IMG/VR virus record: IMGVR_UViG_3300027659_000020
Location: 1 to 64,000 of that record
Direction: 5' to 3' (one strand)
DNA: 64,000 nucleotides
Origin: a virus
Below are positions 42,978 to 52,253 of this stretch, piece by piece. Within the stretch, counting starts at the first letter, position 1; the number at the start of each line of letters is the position of its first letter. The translations under genes and the position numbers were made by a program. Below the pieces are notes generated by a model. The model saw only the letters and a list, made by a program, of their open reading frames with translations. It was not told the origin of the DNA and ran no database searches.

Positions 42978-45618
42978 AGTATCCAAACGCAGGCATCATA
43001 AAGTTCTGCGTTCGATCCGGCATATTGGTATTATTAACAGTTGTCGAATTTACAGTTGAGCTATTGACGATTGGAGCAGAAGCAGCAGGCGCCACCACAT
43101 TACTCGTGGTGGCTGAAGTATTCAGCTCATTCGTTTGATTCTGATATGCTGCCATTTCAGCACCAGTATTGTTAGCAGTAGATAGATTTGCTTGCGGGCT
43201 AACAATTCGCATTTCTGGCGTTGGCAAATCTGTACGGCCGCGTTGAATACGCTCTTTCAATTGAGGCAGTGACTCGCCCTCGATCATTTGGATCGGCCCG
43301 TTTGTTGGCCCAATCTCTTTACTTATCCGAGCCATTGTAGTTGCTGTATCTTCACCTTCAAGCGCAAGGCCGCGAATGGTGGCTGCGCTGCTGAGAAGCT
43401 TCTCAGGCTTGCTATCACCATCTGTCTTAGCCGCATCAGTATTCGGTACGGCTGAATCTGCAATTTTAGCCGCATCAGTATTCGGTACGGCTGAATCTGC
43501 AATTTTAGCCACAGTAGTAGCACCGGATCCAGTCTTTGGTAATCCTAGGAGGTCAAGTACTTTATCGGTTATATTAAATCCAGCAAGTTTAGCAATAAAA
43601 TTAAATGGCGCGAGCAGTGAAGTAAGGACTCCCGCAAGCGCTTTTTTGACAAAGGTCAATAAGTCAATTTTTCCAGAGAATAGATCTTTAATTCCCCCAA
43701 CAATCTCGGTTATTGCTGCAAAATATTCGGTGAAATATCCAATCAGATTATCAAAAAGGCTCGACACCATTTCAGTAATAACATCTTTGATTGAGAAACT
43801 ATCCAGTGCTGCCGCAACGCCATCGAATCCAAATGCTTTTGCCAACCACGATATGCCGTCTTTCAATAGGTCTAGCAAGCCTCCAATTAGACCGTTGATA
43901 ACTCCAGAGACCATTCCTTTCAGCCCTCCTACAATCTTATCAAGCAGAGATCCTTCTGTTTTCGTAAATCCATCAATAAAGCCAGTGATTCCATCAAATA
44001 CTGACAACAGGATTGTAAGCGGCAATGCAATTTTTCCAATAACAGTTTTGAATAGGTTGAATACTTTTGGCAGGAATTTTAGCAGTGAAAACGTTTCTCC
44101 TAATTTTCCCATTGCTTGCAAGACCATTGGCAGAAATTTTAGCATCGGCGCAAAGATTACTTTTCCACCATCCACAATAGCGCTGATCGTTTTTGCAATT
44201 ATCTCTACAAACGAGAAACTGTCTAAGAATGTTTCAATTTTCTTGCCAGTTTCGCCAAAGAAACTAGCAAACCATGAAATCAAACTTTTAAGCAAATCGG
44301 CCGGTGCACCAATTAGACCTTGTAGTAACTTAATAATTCCGCCTTTCAGGCCACCGATCAGTTTTTGCACAATATTTCCAGAAGTTTTTGTGAAGCCATC
44401 GATTGCTCCAGTAATCGAATCCCATACTGACATGATGATAGTAAGCGGTGCCGCAAGTTTTGCAATAGTACGACCGATCGTCTTGCCAACATTGAAGGCG
44501 GTCTTCAGACCACTTATCCAGTTGCCAATTGCGGCGGGAAATGTTGCAAGTTTCTTGGCAAAAGTCTTGATCGCTGTTGCTACTGGATCAGTTTTCCCCA
44601 ATAGGTCTGGGAATGCTTTAAGGAAAGATCGGTAAAGCTTTTCTGGGCGTAGGTCGGTTAGTGTAGTCCAGAACGCCTTCATTTCGGTGAAGAATCCTCC
44701 GAACGCTGTCTTCAAGGGTTTTGCCCATTCTGCAGTAGAGGCTACAGCCTTAGAAAAGGCAGAGGATACTGATCCGAATAGACCTTTTACCGCTACACCA
44801 ATACTAGAAGATATCACTTTTGCTTCAGCCTTTATGATATTAAATGAGTCTAATATCGGATCTAGATATTTACCAAGCTTTGCTGCAAGCATCATTTTTC
44901 CAGCAAGCTGAATTGACTTAAACCACTTAATGATCGGGGCAAGCAATGGCCCCATCTTGAATTCCACTAATCGTCCGAGAGCTTTAAACTTAGACGATAC
45001 TGCTTCAAAGGCTCCAGCAATCTTTGTTGTTACTACACCTAATAGGTTCTTTAATGGACCTGCTACAATAGCTAGCGCAGATTTTATCATTTTGGTTAGC
45101 TCAATTATCAATCCGGTAACAAATCCAACTAGCATACCGCCAATCATTGCCACTGTCTTTCCAAAATCCATATTCCCTACATTTACTTTAATTTTTGTCT
45201 GCTTTTGTACCTCTGAGGTTGCTGTCTTCTTAGACTCCGCCGTATTCTCCATGCCTTGTAGTTTCTTAAGGCCGGCGCCGCGCCGTGACTCCAAAAATTC
45301 ATCTCTTAACCCCATCAGATTATTTCTGATATCCTGCAGAACCGCGTTTGAATCGCCTGCAGATTTTACTAGGTATTCTAGACTATCTGCCATATTCTGG
45401 GCACTTGCCAAAATCTGTGAGCAGCAATCTGATAGCTGTAGTTGTGAGCTTTCGCTGTTACCGGTCTCTTTTAGCTCATTCTGTGGCTCTTTTGCAGCTG
45501 TTAGAACTGAATCTAGCAAGGGAAGCAAAGACGAGGAATTCTTCTCAATTTTTTCTAAGGTCTCGTTTGCGACCATCAACTCGAGTAGAATATCCTGAAA
45601 TGTAGCGTCTTTGTCCAT
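42976..45618 (-). CDS. Tape-measure-like tail protein
   Basis: 880 residues. N-terminal coiled coil (about 1-130), then long hydrophobic/amphipathic helices (MIGGMLVGFVTGLIIELTKMIKSALAIVAGPLK) and two related blocks: GFTKTSGNIVQKLIGGLKGGIIKLLQGLIG and GFTKTEGSLLDKIVGGLKGMVSGVINGLIG, each followed by a Trp-rich SWFASFFG or SWLAKAFG. The C-terminus is Asn/Thr-rich and ends FMMPAFGY. Length, helix content, membrane-like segments and its place directly after a frameshifting gene point to the tape measure protein (gp29 role). It starts 12 bases after the frame-shifted product ends. Confidence 0.7.
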   Translation of the reverse strand: MDKDATFQDILLELMVANETLEKIEKNSSSLLPLLDSVLTAAKEPQNELKETGNSESSQLQLSDCCSQILASAQNMADSLEYLVKSAGDSNAVLQDIRNNLMGLRDEFLESRRGAGLKKLQGMENTAESKKTATSEVQKQTKIKVNVGNMDFGKTVAMIGGMLVGFVTGLIIELTKMIKSALAIVAGPLKNLLGVVTTKIAGAFEAVSSKFKALGRLVEFKMGPLLAPIIKWFKSIQLAGKMMLAAKLGKYLDPILDSFNIIKAEAKVISSSIGVAVKGLFGSVSSAFSKAVASTAEWAKPLKTAFGGFFTEMKAFWTTLTDLRPEKLYRSFLKAFPDLLGKTDPVATAIKTFAKKLATFPAAIGNWISGLKTAFNVGKTIGRTIAKLAAPLTIIMSVWDSITGAIDGFTKTSGNIVQKLIGGLKGGIIKLLQGLIGAPADLLKSLISWFASFFGETGKKIETFLDSFSFVEIIAKTISAIVDGGKVIFAPMLKFLPMVLQAMGKLGETFSLLKFLPKVFNLFKTVIGKIALPLTILLSVFDGITGFIDGFTKTEGSLLDKIVGGLKGMVSGVINGLIGGLLDLLKDGISWLAKAFGFDGVAAALDSFSIKDVITEMVSSLFDNLIGYFTEYFAAITEIVGGIKDLFSGKIDLLTFVKKALAGVLTSLLAPFNFIAKLAGFNITDKVLDLLGLPKTGSGATTVAKIADSAVPNTDAAKIADSAVPNTDAAKTDGDSKPEKLLSSAATIRGLALEGEDTATTMARISKEIGPTNGPIQMIEGESLPQLKERIQRGRTDLPTPEMRIVSPQANLSTANNTGAEMAAYQNQTNELNTSATTSNVVAPAASAPIVNSSTVNSTTVNNTNMPDRTQNFMMPAFGY
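43429..43506 (-). repeat. Perfect 39-bp tandem duplication inside the tape-measure-like gene
   Basis: Units 43429-43467 and 43468-43506 are identical over 39 bases and encode two copies of the 13-residue KIADSAVPNTDAA. The perfection suggests a recent in-frame duplication. Confidence 0.92.
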
Positions 45619-45630
45619 AGCTATATTGTG

Positions 45631-45819
45631 TTACTTTCGTGCTCGCGCTTTCGCCTTTTCGTTTTCTTCCTTGATATGCTGTACCAATAACGAAACATAG
45701 ATTTCCCTCTCCCAAGGCATCATCTCATTCAATTCAGACAAACTGTATTTATGATGCTGCATCATAGCAAAATTTGTCTGAAAGTGATTAGCCAGGTTGT
45801 CATGCGAGAGGGCTAGGCG
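45631..45819 (-). CDS. Frameshift extension of gp26-like protein (tail assembly chaperone part)
   Basis: An open -1 frame of 62 codons follows the slippery heptamer T-TTT-TTC (45825-45819) near the end of the gp26-like gene: after slippage the ribosome reads RLALSHDNLANHFQTNF and then HHKYSLSELNEMMPWEREIYVSLLVQHIKEENEK, ending at TAA 45633-45631. YSLSELNEMMPWEREIYVSLL is a pattern I recall after gp26 in T4-like phages. A separate start at ATG 45765 could also be used (44 residues). The arrangement just before the tape-measure-like gene parallels the lambda G/GT tail chaperones. Confidence 0.65.
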   Translation of the reverse strand, partial: RLALSHDNLANHFQTNFAMMQHHKYSLSELNEMMPWEREIYVSLLVQHIKEENEKAKARARK

Positions 45820-46529
45820 AAAAAACTGGCCATCCCAGAGATCGTCAGCACATTGTGGTGCTTACAATCTTTATTCGTGCAATCAAATTCTATAGTATGC
45901 TCAAGCTTAGGCATCTTCTCGATATACTCCTGAATCTTAGCAAATTGAGATTGATTGAGCGAATCCAGGAATTGAACTAGTTCCTCGCGAGTCTGTTCAT
46001 CTGCTGGGTAAACCTTTTTGTCATCGAAGATATTGTCAATGCAGGATAGCACAATGTCAGTGATGTTATTCAGCTTGCTGTCTTTATTAGCTCCCTCAAG
46101 CTGGTCAATTAGCTTTACCTTAGGCCATGTCATCGTCACTCCGATTGTTTCCGTCAGCTTGATCTTGCTGTCCGGCAAGTCATCCGTCTTTACCGCAATC
46201 TCATCGAGATTGACATCAACTGTGGTGGCTTTCTCGCACTTTTCACATTTCAGACCGACCTTGCTGATCTCTCCGACTGATTTTGCTCGAAGCTTGAGAA
46301 AAAGATACTCCAGATCAAATGTGCATAGCTTGTCAGGCTCGATCTTATCGAAGGTACATGCTTTAACGACATCCTTGATAGCCTGCAATATCTGTGCTTG
46401 GTTCTCAGATTCCATGGCAATCATTAGAATCTTTTCCTCGCCGACGAGGTATGGTCGATACTGAAATGTCTTTCCAGTAGACGGAATTTTTACGCTGTAT
46501 TTTGGAGCTTCAATCCTTGGTAGTGCCAT
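45813..46529 (-). CDS. 26: Baseplate hub subunit gp26-like
   Basis: 238 residues; T4 gp26 is 208. MALPRIEAPKYSVKIPSTGKTFQYRPYLVGEEKILMIAMES and the two CxxC pairs (KCEKCEK and CTNKDCKHHN) fit the T4-like gp26/T4-bacteriophage baseplate hub family, whose zinc-like Cys pairs are typical of the cyanophage versions. It ends in SFFA-stop, with the slippery T-TTT-TTC two codons before TAG. It belongs to the minus-strand tail operon. Confidence 0.8.
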   Translation of the reverse strand: MALPRIEAPKYSVKIPSTGKTFQYRPYLVGEEKILMIAMESENQAQILQAIKDVVKACTFDKIEPDKLCTFDLEYLFLKLRAKSVGEISKVGLKCEKCEKATTVDVNLDEIAVKTDDLPDSKIKLTETIGVTMTWPKVKLIDQLEGANKDSKLNNITDIVLSCIDNIFDDKKVYPADEQTREELVQFLDSLNQSQFAKIQEYIEKMPKLEHTIEFDCTNKDCKHHNVLTISGMASFFA

Positions 46530-46551
46530 AATGCAATAATAATTTAATGGT

Positions 46552-47085
46552 TTATGCTATAACTTCAAAATTCTCATATGTCATCACAACTAACAACTTC
46601 TGAATACTATTTTCTGCGGTATTATCTAGATTTATCCCACCAATAGTAACGGGAAATGCATTCCTTAGAACAACGCCATAGACAGTATTATCGTCCTTTT
46701 CACCTTTTGATGTCTGAAATACTCGCACATCAGCGACGTGTTTGTCTAGATACTTTGCTCTATATGTCTTAAAGTCAATAATTGCTTCAGCCCATGCATC
46801 GAAGACTTTCTTGATATAGTAATCATTCGTTAGTAAGAAAGTGAATGTCACATCCTCATTCAAAAATCCATATGGCACCTTGATTGATTGCTTCTGTGCC
46901 TGATAATCCAAAGTGGCGATTTGACGCCCGGGCAAGCTAGTAGCATCACAAAGAAGGTTCAGAACGCGCATATCACTATTATACGGTATGGAGTCTGGTA
47001 TACTCATCTCAATCCGATACCGATTTGCCATGGCAAGACCTTCTCTGTTTTTCAGCTGTCCTACGAAATCAGTGATAGATGGCAT
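46552..47085 (-). CDS. Tail-tube-family protein (gp19/gp54-like)
   Basis: 177 residues from ATG 47085; a longer frame would run into the upstream gene. MANRYRIEMSIPDS, NLLCDATSLPGRQIATLDYQAQ, VPYGFLNEDVTFTFLLTNDYYIKKVFDAW match the gp19/gp48/gp54 beta-sandwich tail tube fold of T4-like phages. Since gp48 is encoded elsewhere here, it may be the gp54 tube initiator or a tube protein. Confidence 0.75.
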   Translation of the reverse strand: MPSITDFVGQLKNREGLAMANRYRIEMSIPDSIPYNSDMRVLNLLCDATSLPGRQIATLDYQAQKQSIKVPYGFLNEDVTFTFLLTNDYYIKKVFDAWAEAIIDFKTYRAKYLDKHVADVRVFQTSKGEKDDNTVYGVVLRNAFPVTIGGINLDNTAENSIQKLLVVMTYENFEVIA

Positions 47086-47092
47086 AGTTGTA

Positions 47093-47695
47093 TTAGCGCT
47101 GCTTGAGATATTGTTTCCTAGACTCAGCCCAGACTTTCGTCTTTGATGCTCCGCTAAAGTGTTCAGTGGGCAAGAAGATAGCAATGTCCCATTCTGCGGC
47201 AGGAACTAGCGATGCTCGAGTCTTCATGTGATCAAAAAGATAATGCTTAAAACATGGGGCAAACTCTCGATATTTTTTAACGCCTTTAAGAATCTGATAT
47301 CTTAAGCGGATACGACTGCGCTCAGTAAGAATATCGTCCGTGACCATTGTATTGACTAACCTATCTAGAAAAAGCGCACGAATGTTGGGCGCCAGATAAT
47401 GCAAATTAAGCCCATAGAATCCGCCAGGAGCTTTGTCGACCATTATGATAAGCGGAAACTTATCATAATACGGCATATCTTCCTTTGTTTTGGGATCATA
47501 TGCAAACATATACATATATCCCCACATAGGTGTCTTCTTTATTTTTAGAGCTTCGTCCCTTAGCAAAACATTTCGGTTGATTCTGCCGGTCAAGCTCTTG
47601 ACGCGATCTGTAAACCAGAGCCGTGAGCGCCTAGAACGTTCCTCTAGGCCATATTTGGCCAGTTCGTCGTGCAGCTTTTGAAAAAGTGAAGCCAT
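47093..47695 (-). CDS. Conserved T4-like structural or assembly protein
   Basis: 200 residues. The start at 47695 (MASLFQKLH) is chosen because a TATAAATA box at 47703-47710 would start transcription just there; an ATG two codons earlier would overlap the -10 region. RINRNVLLRDEALKI, GYMYMFAYDPKTKEDMPYYDKFPLIIMV and FYGLNLHYLAPNIRALFLDRL are conserved, from memory, in marine T4-like phages. It neighbours gp4. Precise role unknown. Confidence 0.65.
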   Translation of the reverse strand: MASLFQKLHDELAKYGLEERSRRSRLWFTDRVKSLTGRINRNVLLRDEALKIKKTPMWGYMYMFAYDPKTKEDMPYYDKFPLIIMVDKAPGGFYGLNLHYLAPNIRALFLDRLVNTMVTDDILTERSRIRLRYQILKGVKKYREFAPCFKHYLFDHMKTRASLVPAAEWDIAIFLPTEHFSGASKTKVWAESRKQYLKQR

Positions 47696-47702
47696 AAACA
47701 TC

Positions 47703-47710
47703 TATTTATA
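47703..47710 (-). promoter_or_regulatory. T4-type late promoter for the minus-strand tail operon
   Basis: Exact TATAAATA on the minus strand, seven bases before ATG 47695. It decides the start of that gene. Confidence 0.7.
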
Positions 47711-47719
47711 GGCAATTTC

Positions 47720-48166
47720 TTACCCTGTCAGTATCTTAATACCCATAGCTTTGAGTGTGTCCTCATGCCAGATCTGAAAGGACCAGCCTCGATCTGCAGC
47801 ATACTCTTCTGCCGCTTCCCACTTACTGATGTTCTTAACATACGTCATAACTTCCGTGATAAAGCGCTTAGTCTTGCGCCCAGGATTGACTGGCGGAATC
47901 GTCTCTTTCTTAGGTTTGATCTCGATAATGAATGTCTTGCCATCAGCAAGAGTCATCTTAACATCCACGAAATAGCGATGCATTTTGCCATCTGTCTTGC
48001 AGCGATACGGGACTACAACTTCCTCGGATGACCATGAGTGCACATTGGATTGCTCGTCCAGCCAGCGAAATACCTGCCTTTCCCAGAGTGATCGATAGAC
48101 TATATTCGTGACATCGCCACGATATTTAGATGGATTGCGCGGCGAGAATTTACCTTGGTAAGTCAT
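47720..48166 (-). CDS. 4: Head completion nuclease-like protein gp4
   Basis: 148 residues, T4 gp4 is 150. YQGKFSPRNPSKYRGDVTNIVYRSLWERQVFRWLDE and the nuclease-like HRYFVDVKMTLADGKTFIIEIKPKKET (D..E-x-K of the PD-(D/E)XK fold) followed by WEAAEEYAADRGWSFQIWHED are the gp4/TnsA-like layout. It completes filled heads before tail joining. Confidence 0.88.
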   Translation of the reverse strand: MTYQGKFSPRNPSKYRGDVTNIVYRSLWERQVFRWLDEQSNVHSWSSEEVVVPYRCKTDGKMHRYFVDVKMTLADGKTFIIEIKPKKETIPPVNPGRKTKRFITEVMTYVKNISKWEAAEEYAADRGWSFQIWHEDTLKAMGIKILTG

Positions 48167-48173
48167 ATAAATA
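48166..48173 (+). promoter_or_regulatory. T4-type late promoter for the plus-strand baseplate operon
   Basis: Exact TATAAATA, 24 bases before ATG 48198. It overlaps the first codon of the divergent gp4 gene by one base. Confidence 0.7.
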
Positions 48174-48197
48174 GGTACTTATCTAAGCTCCACGATT

Positions 48198-48968
48198 ATG
48201 CTCGTCTTCCCCAAAGATTTCAGACAGTCAGTAGCAGGCAAGCAATATCCTGCTATTTGCTTTGCGTATTGTTCAAAAGACCGAGTTCCGGGGGAAAAGA
48301 TCTTTCTGCCGATGCCGCCCGGTTTAGAAATCAGCGATTCAATGCAATACAGCCCGATTGAGTTGGGACAGATCGGTGGAATAGTCGATGAAGCAGTTAA
48401 GGGTGGCACAGAAGCTGGCCTGGGCAAAGCAATTACTGCAGGATCTGCAAAGTCATTGGAAAAGATCAAAACCATGAATGCCGCTGCAGCACTTTCAATT
48501 GCTGCTAAAGCATTGCCCACCATAGATTCATCCTCATCTATATCTGGTATAGTTGACTTTGGTGCTAAGCAATTACTCGCGCCAAATTCAAATACCAATT
48601 TTCAAAACTCGAATATTCGATCTTTTTCATTCAGGTTTAAGCTAGTTTCTCGCTCTGAGGATGAATCTGAGACAATTACCTCTATCGTCGAAGCATTCCG
48701 CGAAAATATGTATCCCGGAGGTAATGAAACTATCATGGAATATCCCGGTACATGGTATATCAGTTTTCTGGATAACGGCGGCCGCAATATATGGATTCCC
48801 GCAATCTATGAGTCATACTTGACTTCTTTTAGCTCAACATATAATTCATCCTCTAATATGTTCCATGAGGACGGAAGCCCAGTTGAGGTTGATGTCTCGA
48901 TGGCATTCCAGGAAGTTAAAGCGCTGAACAGATCGCAGATCGAGAAACTAAATCAAGGTATAATCTAA
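48198..48968 (+). CDS. 48: Baseplate tail-tube cap gp48
   Basis: 256 residues. The C-terminal half carries the tube fold of gp48: NSNIRSFSFRFKLVSRSEDESETITSIVEAFRENMYP, YPGTWYISFLDNGGRNIWIPAIYESYLTSFSSTYN and HEDGSPVEVDVSMAFQEVKAL. The middle (about 60-125) is an Ala/Gly-rich insertion. gp48 sits on the hub and starts tail tube polymerisation. Confidence 0.85.
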   Translation: MLVFPKDFRQSVAGKQYPAICFAYCSKDRVPGEKIFLPMPPGLEISDSMQYSPIELGQIGGIVDEAVKGGTEAGLGKAITAGSAKSLEKIKTMNAAAALSIAAKALPTIDSSSSISGIVDFGAKQLLAPNSNTNFQNSNIRSFSFRFKLVSRSEDESETITSIVEAFRENMYPGGNETIMEYPGTWYISFLDNGGRNIWIPAIYESYLTSFSSTYNSSSNMFHEDGSPVEVDVSMAFQEVKALNRSQIEKLNQGII

Positions 48969-48980
48969 TAATCTCTCACA

Positions 48981-49796
48981 ATGTCATTCTTCCGACAATT
49001 TCCTAAGACTGTTTATGACTTTCAGAGTGATGGTATTGACACACAAGTTGTAGATCTTTTTCGATCTGTAAAAGTTCAGAATTTATACTCTGATGATTTA
49101 TCGATATATACCTATTACAATATCAATAATGGCGAGAGGCCAGATATTCTGTCTAATACGCTATATGGAACACCTGAGTATTACTGGACATTCTTTGTGG
49201 TAAATGACAAACTTAAGTCTGGGCTGTCGGAATGGCCAATGAGCGCTGGCGAGTTTGATGCCTATATGGATCAGGAATATGCTGGCACTGTTATTCAGAC
49301 ATATCCTCAACTTGGTCTGGCGGCAAACGGAGTCTCTATTTTATACACAAATTCGCTAGCCGGGCCGGATATGTTTCACCCAGGAGATCGCGTGCAAGGA
49401 GTACGATCTGGTGCAAATGGATTTGTAGTATCCACTGATGTTCAGCTCAGCCAGTTGCTTTTAAGAGATGTAACAGATGGATCTGGTGGCGCGTTTTTCA
49501 AAGAGAATGGAACGGAAAATCTTGTATACTATACTGGTACTAACGATAGATCGGTAACAATTGCTAAAGTTTTTAGCCATAGAGATGCACCACACCACTA
49601 TGAAGATGCAGATGGGCTTATTACATATACTAGTTTATCGATAAATGAGGGAGTATCACCGTCACGGGTATTAACTACTGTTTCAAATTACGAGTACGAG
49701 ATGCAGCTCAATGATGAGCGAGCAAATCTTCGAATAGTTCGTCCTGAAGCAATTTACAATTTTGCAAAGACATTTCGAGAACTGATCAATGCCTAA
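48981..49796 (+). CDS. 53: Baseplate wedge subunit gp53
   Basis: 271 residues. FRQFPKTVYDFQSDGIDTQVVDLFRSVKV, RPDILSNTLYGTPEYYWTFFVVND and GLSEWPMSAGEFDAYM are gp53 hallmarks (LysM-like wedge clamp). It is longer than T4 gp53 (196), with an added beta-rich C-terminal part (about 110-230). It overlaps the hub gene by eight bases. Confidence 0.88.
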   Translation: MSFFRQFPKTVYDFQSDGIDTQVVDLFRSVKVQNLYSDDLSIYTYYNINNGERPDILSNTLYGTPEYYWTFFVVNDKLKSGLSEWPMSAGEFDAYMDQEYAGTVIQTYPQLGLAANGVSILYTNSLAGPDMFHPGDRVQGVRSGANGFVVSTDVQLSQLLLRDVTDGSGGAFFKENGTENLVYYTGTNDRSVTIAKVFSHRDAPHHYEDADGLITYTSLSINEGVSPSRVLTTVSNYEYEMQLNDERANLRIVRPEAIYNFAKTFRELINA

Positions 49797-51144
49797 GAAT
49801 ATCAATGTCAGTTTGCGCGGAGATACAGTTCCGTATCCCACAGCATACAGAGTACATGAAATGGTTCTTACCAACCATGCTGGGCGTAAATATGATATTT
49901 ATCCGCTAGTCACAGATTTCACGATCACCGAGAGCATATACACTCCTTCGCTGCTTCTAAGTGTCAGCATCAAGGATCCAATCAATATGCTGGAAGAACT
50001 AGAGCTATCTGGCCAGGAAAAGATAACTGTCAGTATTTGGAAAAAGCGGAGTACTGGTGAAGAAGAACATATTCAGCATGAGTTTCTGATATCCGAGTAC
50101 CCAGTATACGGAAAGTTCAAGAATTATTTGCAGGTCTATACTGTCAAAGGTATCTCGCCTCATGTCTTTTACAATAAGTTTAAGATTATATCTCGAGCAT
50201 GGAGCGGAACAATTCAGGACTTTGTCTTTAGTGTTCTGACCAAAGATCTTGGATATAATCCTGACTTTATTGAAAAGTCAGAAAAGCAAACCGCTAACAT
50301 CTCTTTCATTGTTCCTGCTCTCAATCCAATCGATGCAATTGCATGGGCGCTACGCCGAGCATATGACGAGACTGGAAGCCCATGGTATTGCTACGAATCA
50401 TTGCAAGAAGGAGGATCAGTTCCGGGCGGTACAATCTGGATACTGCCGCAGTCTGACCTATCTTCTTACTATGACTCGTACTCAGAGTATGAGCAAGCAG
50501 TAGCATTTACATATGCGCCAAATACTCCAGAAGACTATGAACAGCGCCGTAAGCGTATTCTTTCAATTTCGAGCAGATTCAATATGTCAAAGTATATCTC
50601 CGGAGGAAATGGCGCATACGGAGCAACTACCGAATATGTGGATATTGCTACAAAAAGCCGAGTAATCAAGAAGTTTAATTACTTACAGGAATTTTCTCAA
50701 ATGCGCTGGAGTAATAAAGGCGTCAATCTAGCCAGCGACTTTAAGCTAGATGATCAGACATTAGCATCTTTGCCTGATGCTAAGATCAATTATATTCCAA
50801 TCAATAGTAAAGCATTTTCTAGTGGTAGTGGCAACTATCACTCACCTACACAGAATGGCATGCTAAATCGCGCTAATTCCTATGTGGAGAATCTTGAGAA
50901 TATCATTCATGATCTGACATTGGCGGGTGACTTTTATATGAACGCAGGCAATAAACTTGAGCTAAAACTGCCGAAAGCAATTGATCCTAGCGCAAATGTA
51001 AAGCGAAGTAAACATTCTGATGGCGATTATGATCTATTGCTATCTGGGCAGTATATTGCTACCACCGTAGTACACAATTTTAGCGAAGAACATACCTGCG
51101 AGGTGCGTGTAAAGAGAGACTCAATGTCAGAGAAGTTTACCTAA
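49789..51144 (+). CDS. Baseplate hub subunit gp27-like
   Basis: 451 residues. VRGDTVPYPTAYRV-like start, FTITESIYTPSLLLSVSIKDPINMLEELELSGQEKITVSIW and YTVKGISPHVFYNKFKIISRAW SGTIQDFV are the two tail-tube-like domains of the gp27 hub that holds gp5. It directly precedes gp5 (stop/start overlap, TAATG). Confidence 0.82.
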   Translation: MPKNINVSLRGDTVPYPTAYRVHEMVLTNHAGRKYDIYPLVTDFTITESIYTPSLLLSVSIKDPINMLEELELSGQEKITVSIWKKRSTGEEEHIQHEFLISEYPVYGKFKNYLQVYTVKGISPHVFYNKFKIISRAWSGTIQDFVFSVLTKDLGYNPDFIEKSEKQTANISFIVPALNPIDAIAWALRRAYDETGSPWYCYESLQEGGSVPGGTIWILPQSDLSSYYDSYSEYEQAVAFTYAPNTPEDYEQRRKRILSISSRFNMSKYISGGNGAYGATTEYVDIATKSRVIKKFNYLQEFSQMRWSNKGVNLASDFKLDDQTLASLPDAKINYIPINSKAFSSGSGNYHSPTQNGMLNRANSYVENLENIIHDLTLAGDFYMNAGNKLELKLPKAIDPSANVKRSKHSDGDYDLLLSGQYIATTVVHNFSEEHTCEVRVKRDSMSEKFT

Positions 51145-52253
51145 TGAATACAGTAGATGATTTAATCAGTCAGAACTTCGCATGGTTTACCGGTGTAGTA
51201 GAGGACGTAAAAGATCCCATGCAAATGGGACGAGTACGCGTCCGGTGTATCGGTTATCATACTGAGGACAGGAACGAGATTCCCACAGATTCGTTGCCAT
51301 GGTCTATTGTCATGACTTCGATTCAGTCAGCATCTATGTCTGGTATCGGCCAGTCAGCTACTGGTATTCTGCCTGGATCATGGGTGATTGGATTCTTTCG
51401 CGATGGTCGTTCTGCACAAGATCCAATTGTGCTAGGCACTATTCCATCATACTCGTCACCGGCAGATAAGAGTAAGGGATTCAGCGATCCATCTGGTAAG
51501 TATCCCGCCAGAGAAGGAATCGATACTCCCAGAGAGGCAACAGCAAATTATGGAAGTGCAGAATCGCTAATCAAGAGAGAATCACTAACAGAAAATGGTA
51601 TCAAACTTGCATCTGTTCCAGCAATGAGCGCTGGATCTGCAACTGCATCGCCCGAGCAGGCCTGGGATATGAAGAGCCGCTATGATATAGTAGCTCCGCA
51701 ATATCCCAAGAATCAAGTATTCAGATCAGAATCTGGCCATGTGCGTGAGGTCGATGACACTCCCGGATCTGAGCGTACTCTGGATATGCACAGAACTGGC
51801 ACTTATGTTGAGGTCGATGCAGCGGGCGATAAAACAACTGTAGTGACAGGCGATAACTACGAGGTGCTTATCAAGGACAATAACGTCTATATTAAGGGTG
51901 AATGTAACCTAACTGTGGAAGGTAACCTACGCACCTATGTGAAGGGCAATTACATTCTGGAGGTCGATGGCGATAAGTTTGAGAAAATCAAGGGTAGCCG
52001 ATTCTCCAGTGTTGCTAAATTTGATCAGATGGACAGCAAGCAATCAGTGACTGCAGTTGATAGCACTATCACCCTTGCTCTAAAATCAAAAATATCTGAT
52101 TTAGAAGGTTTATCTGGCATTTCATTCGTTCATCCTCAGATTGATGCTTTTGGGAACTTTGCGTGCGATATTGCTCCGAATTCTAATTTTACTACAACTG
52201 ATGGAAAGAACATTACTGTGGTCAAAGGCATTGTTACTAATATCTCACCTTAA
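51144..52253 (+). CDS. 5: Baseplate hub / tail spike gp5, without lysozyme domain
   Basis: 369 residues; T4 gp5 is 575. The OB-fold (about 13-115: WFTGVVEDVKDPMQMGRVRVRCIGYH, LPGSWVIGFFRDGRSAQDPIVLGTIP) and the C-terminal triple beta-helix (about 235-300: VLIKDNNVYIKGECNLTVEGNLRTYVKGNYILEVDGD) are present, but the T4 lysozyme domain between them is replaced by a short linker. It can puncture the outer membrane, but another protein must open the cell wall. Confidence 0.88.
   Translation: MNTVDDLISQNFAWFTGVVEDVKDPMQMGRVRVRCIGYHTEDRNEIPTDSLPWSIVMTSIQSASMSGIGQSATGILPGSWVIGFFRDGRSAQDPIVLGTIPSYSSPADKSKGFSDPSGKYPAREGIDTPREATANYGSAESLIKRESLTENGIKLASVPAMSAGSATASPEQAWDMKSRYDIVAPQYPKNQVFRSESGHVREVDDTPGSERTLDMHRTGTYVEVDAAGDKTTVVTGDNYEVLIKDNNVYIKGECNLTVEGNLRTYVKGNYILEVDGDKFEKIKGSRFSSVAKFDQMDSKQSVTAVDSTITLALKSKISDLEGLSGISFVHPQIDAFGNFACDIAPNSNFTTTDGKNITVVKGIVTNISP

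Noticed and set aside
43376-44635. Long plus-strand frame (419 codons) and others antisense to the tape-measure-like gene
   Set aside because: Composition mirrors the hydrophobic codons of the real minus-strand gene; no start context, no family motif.
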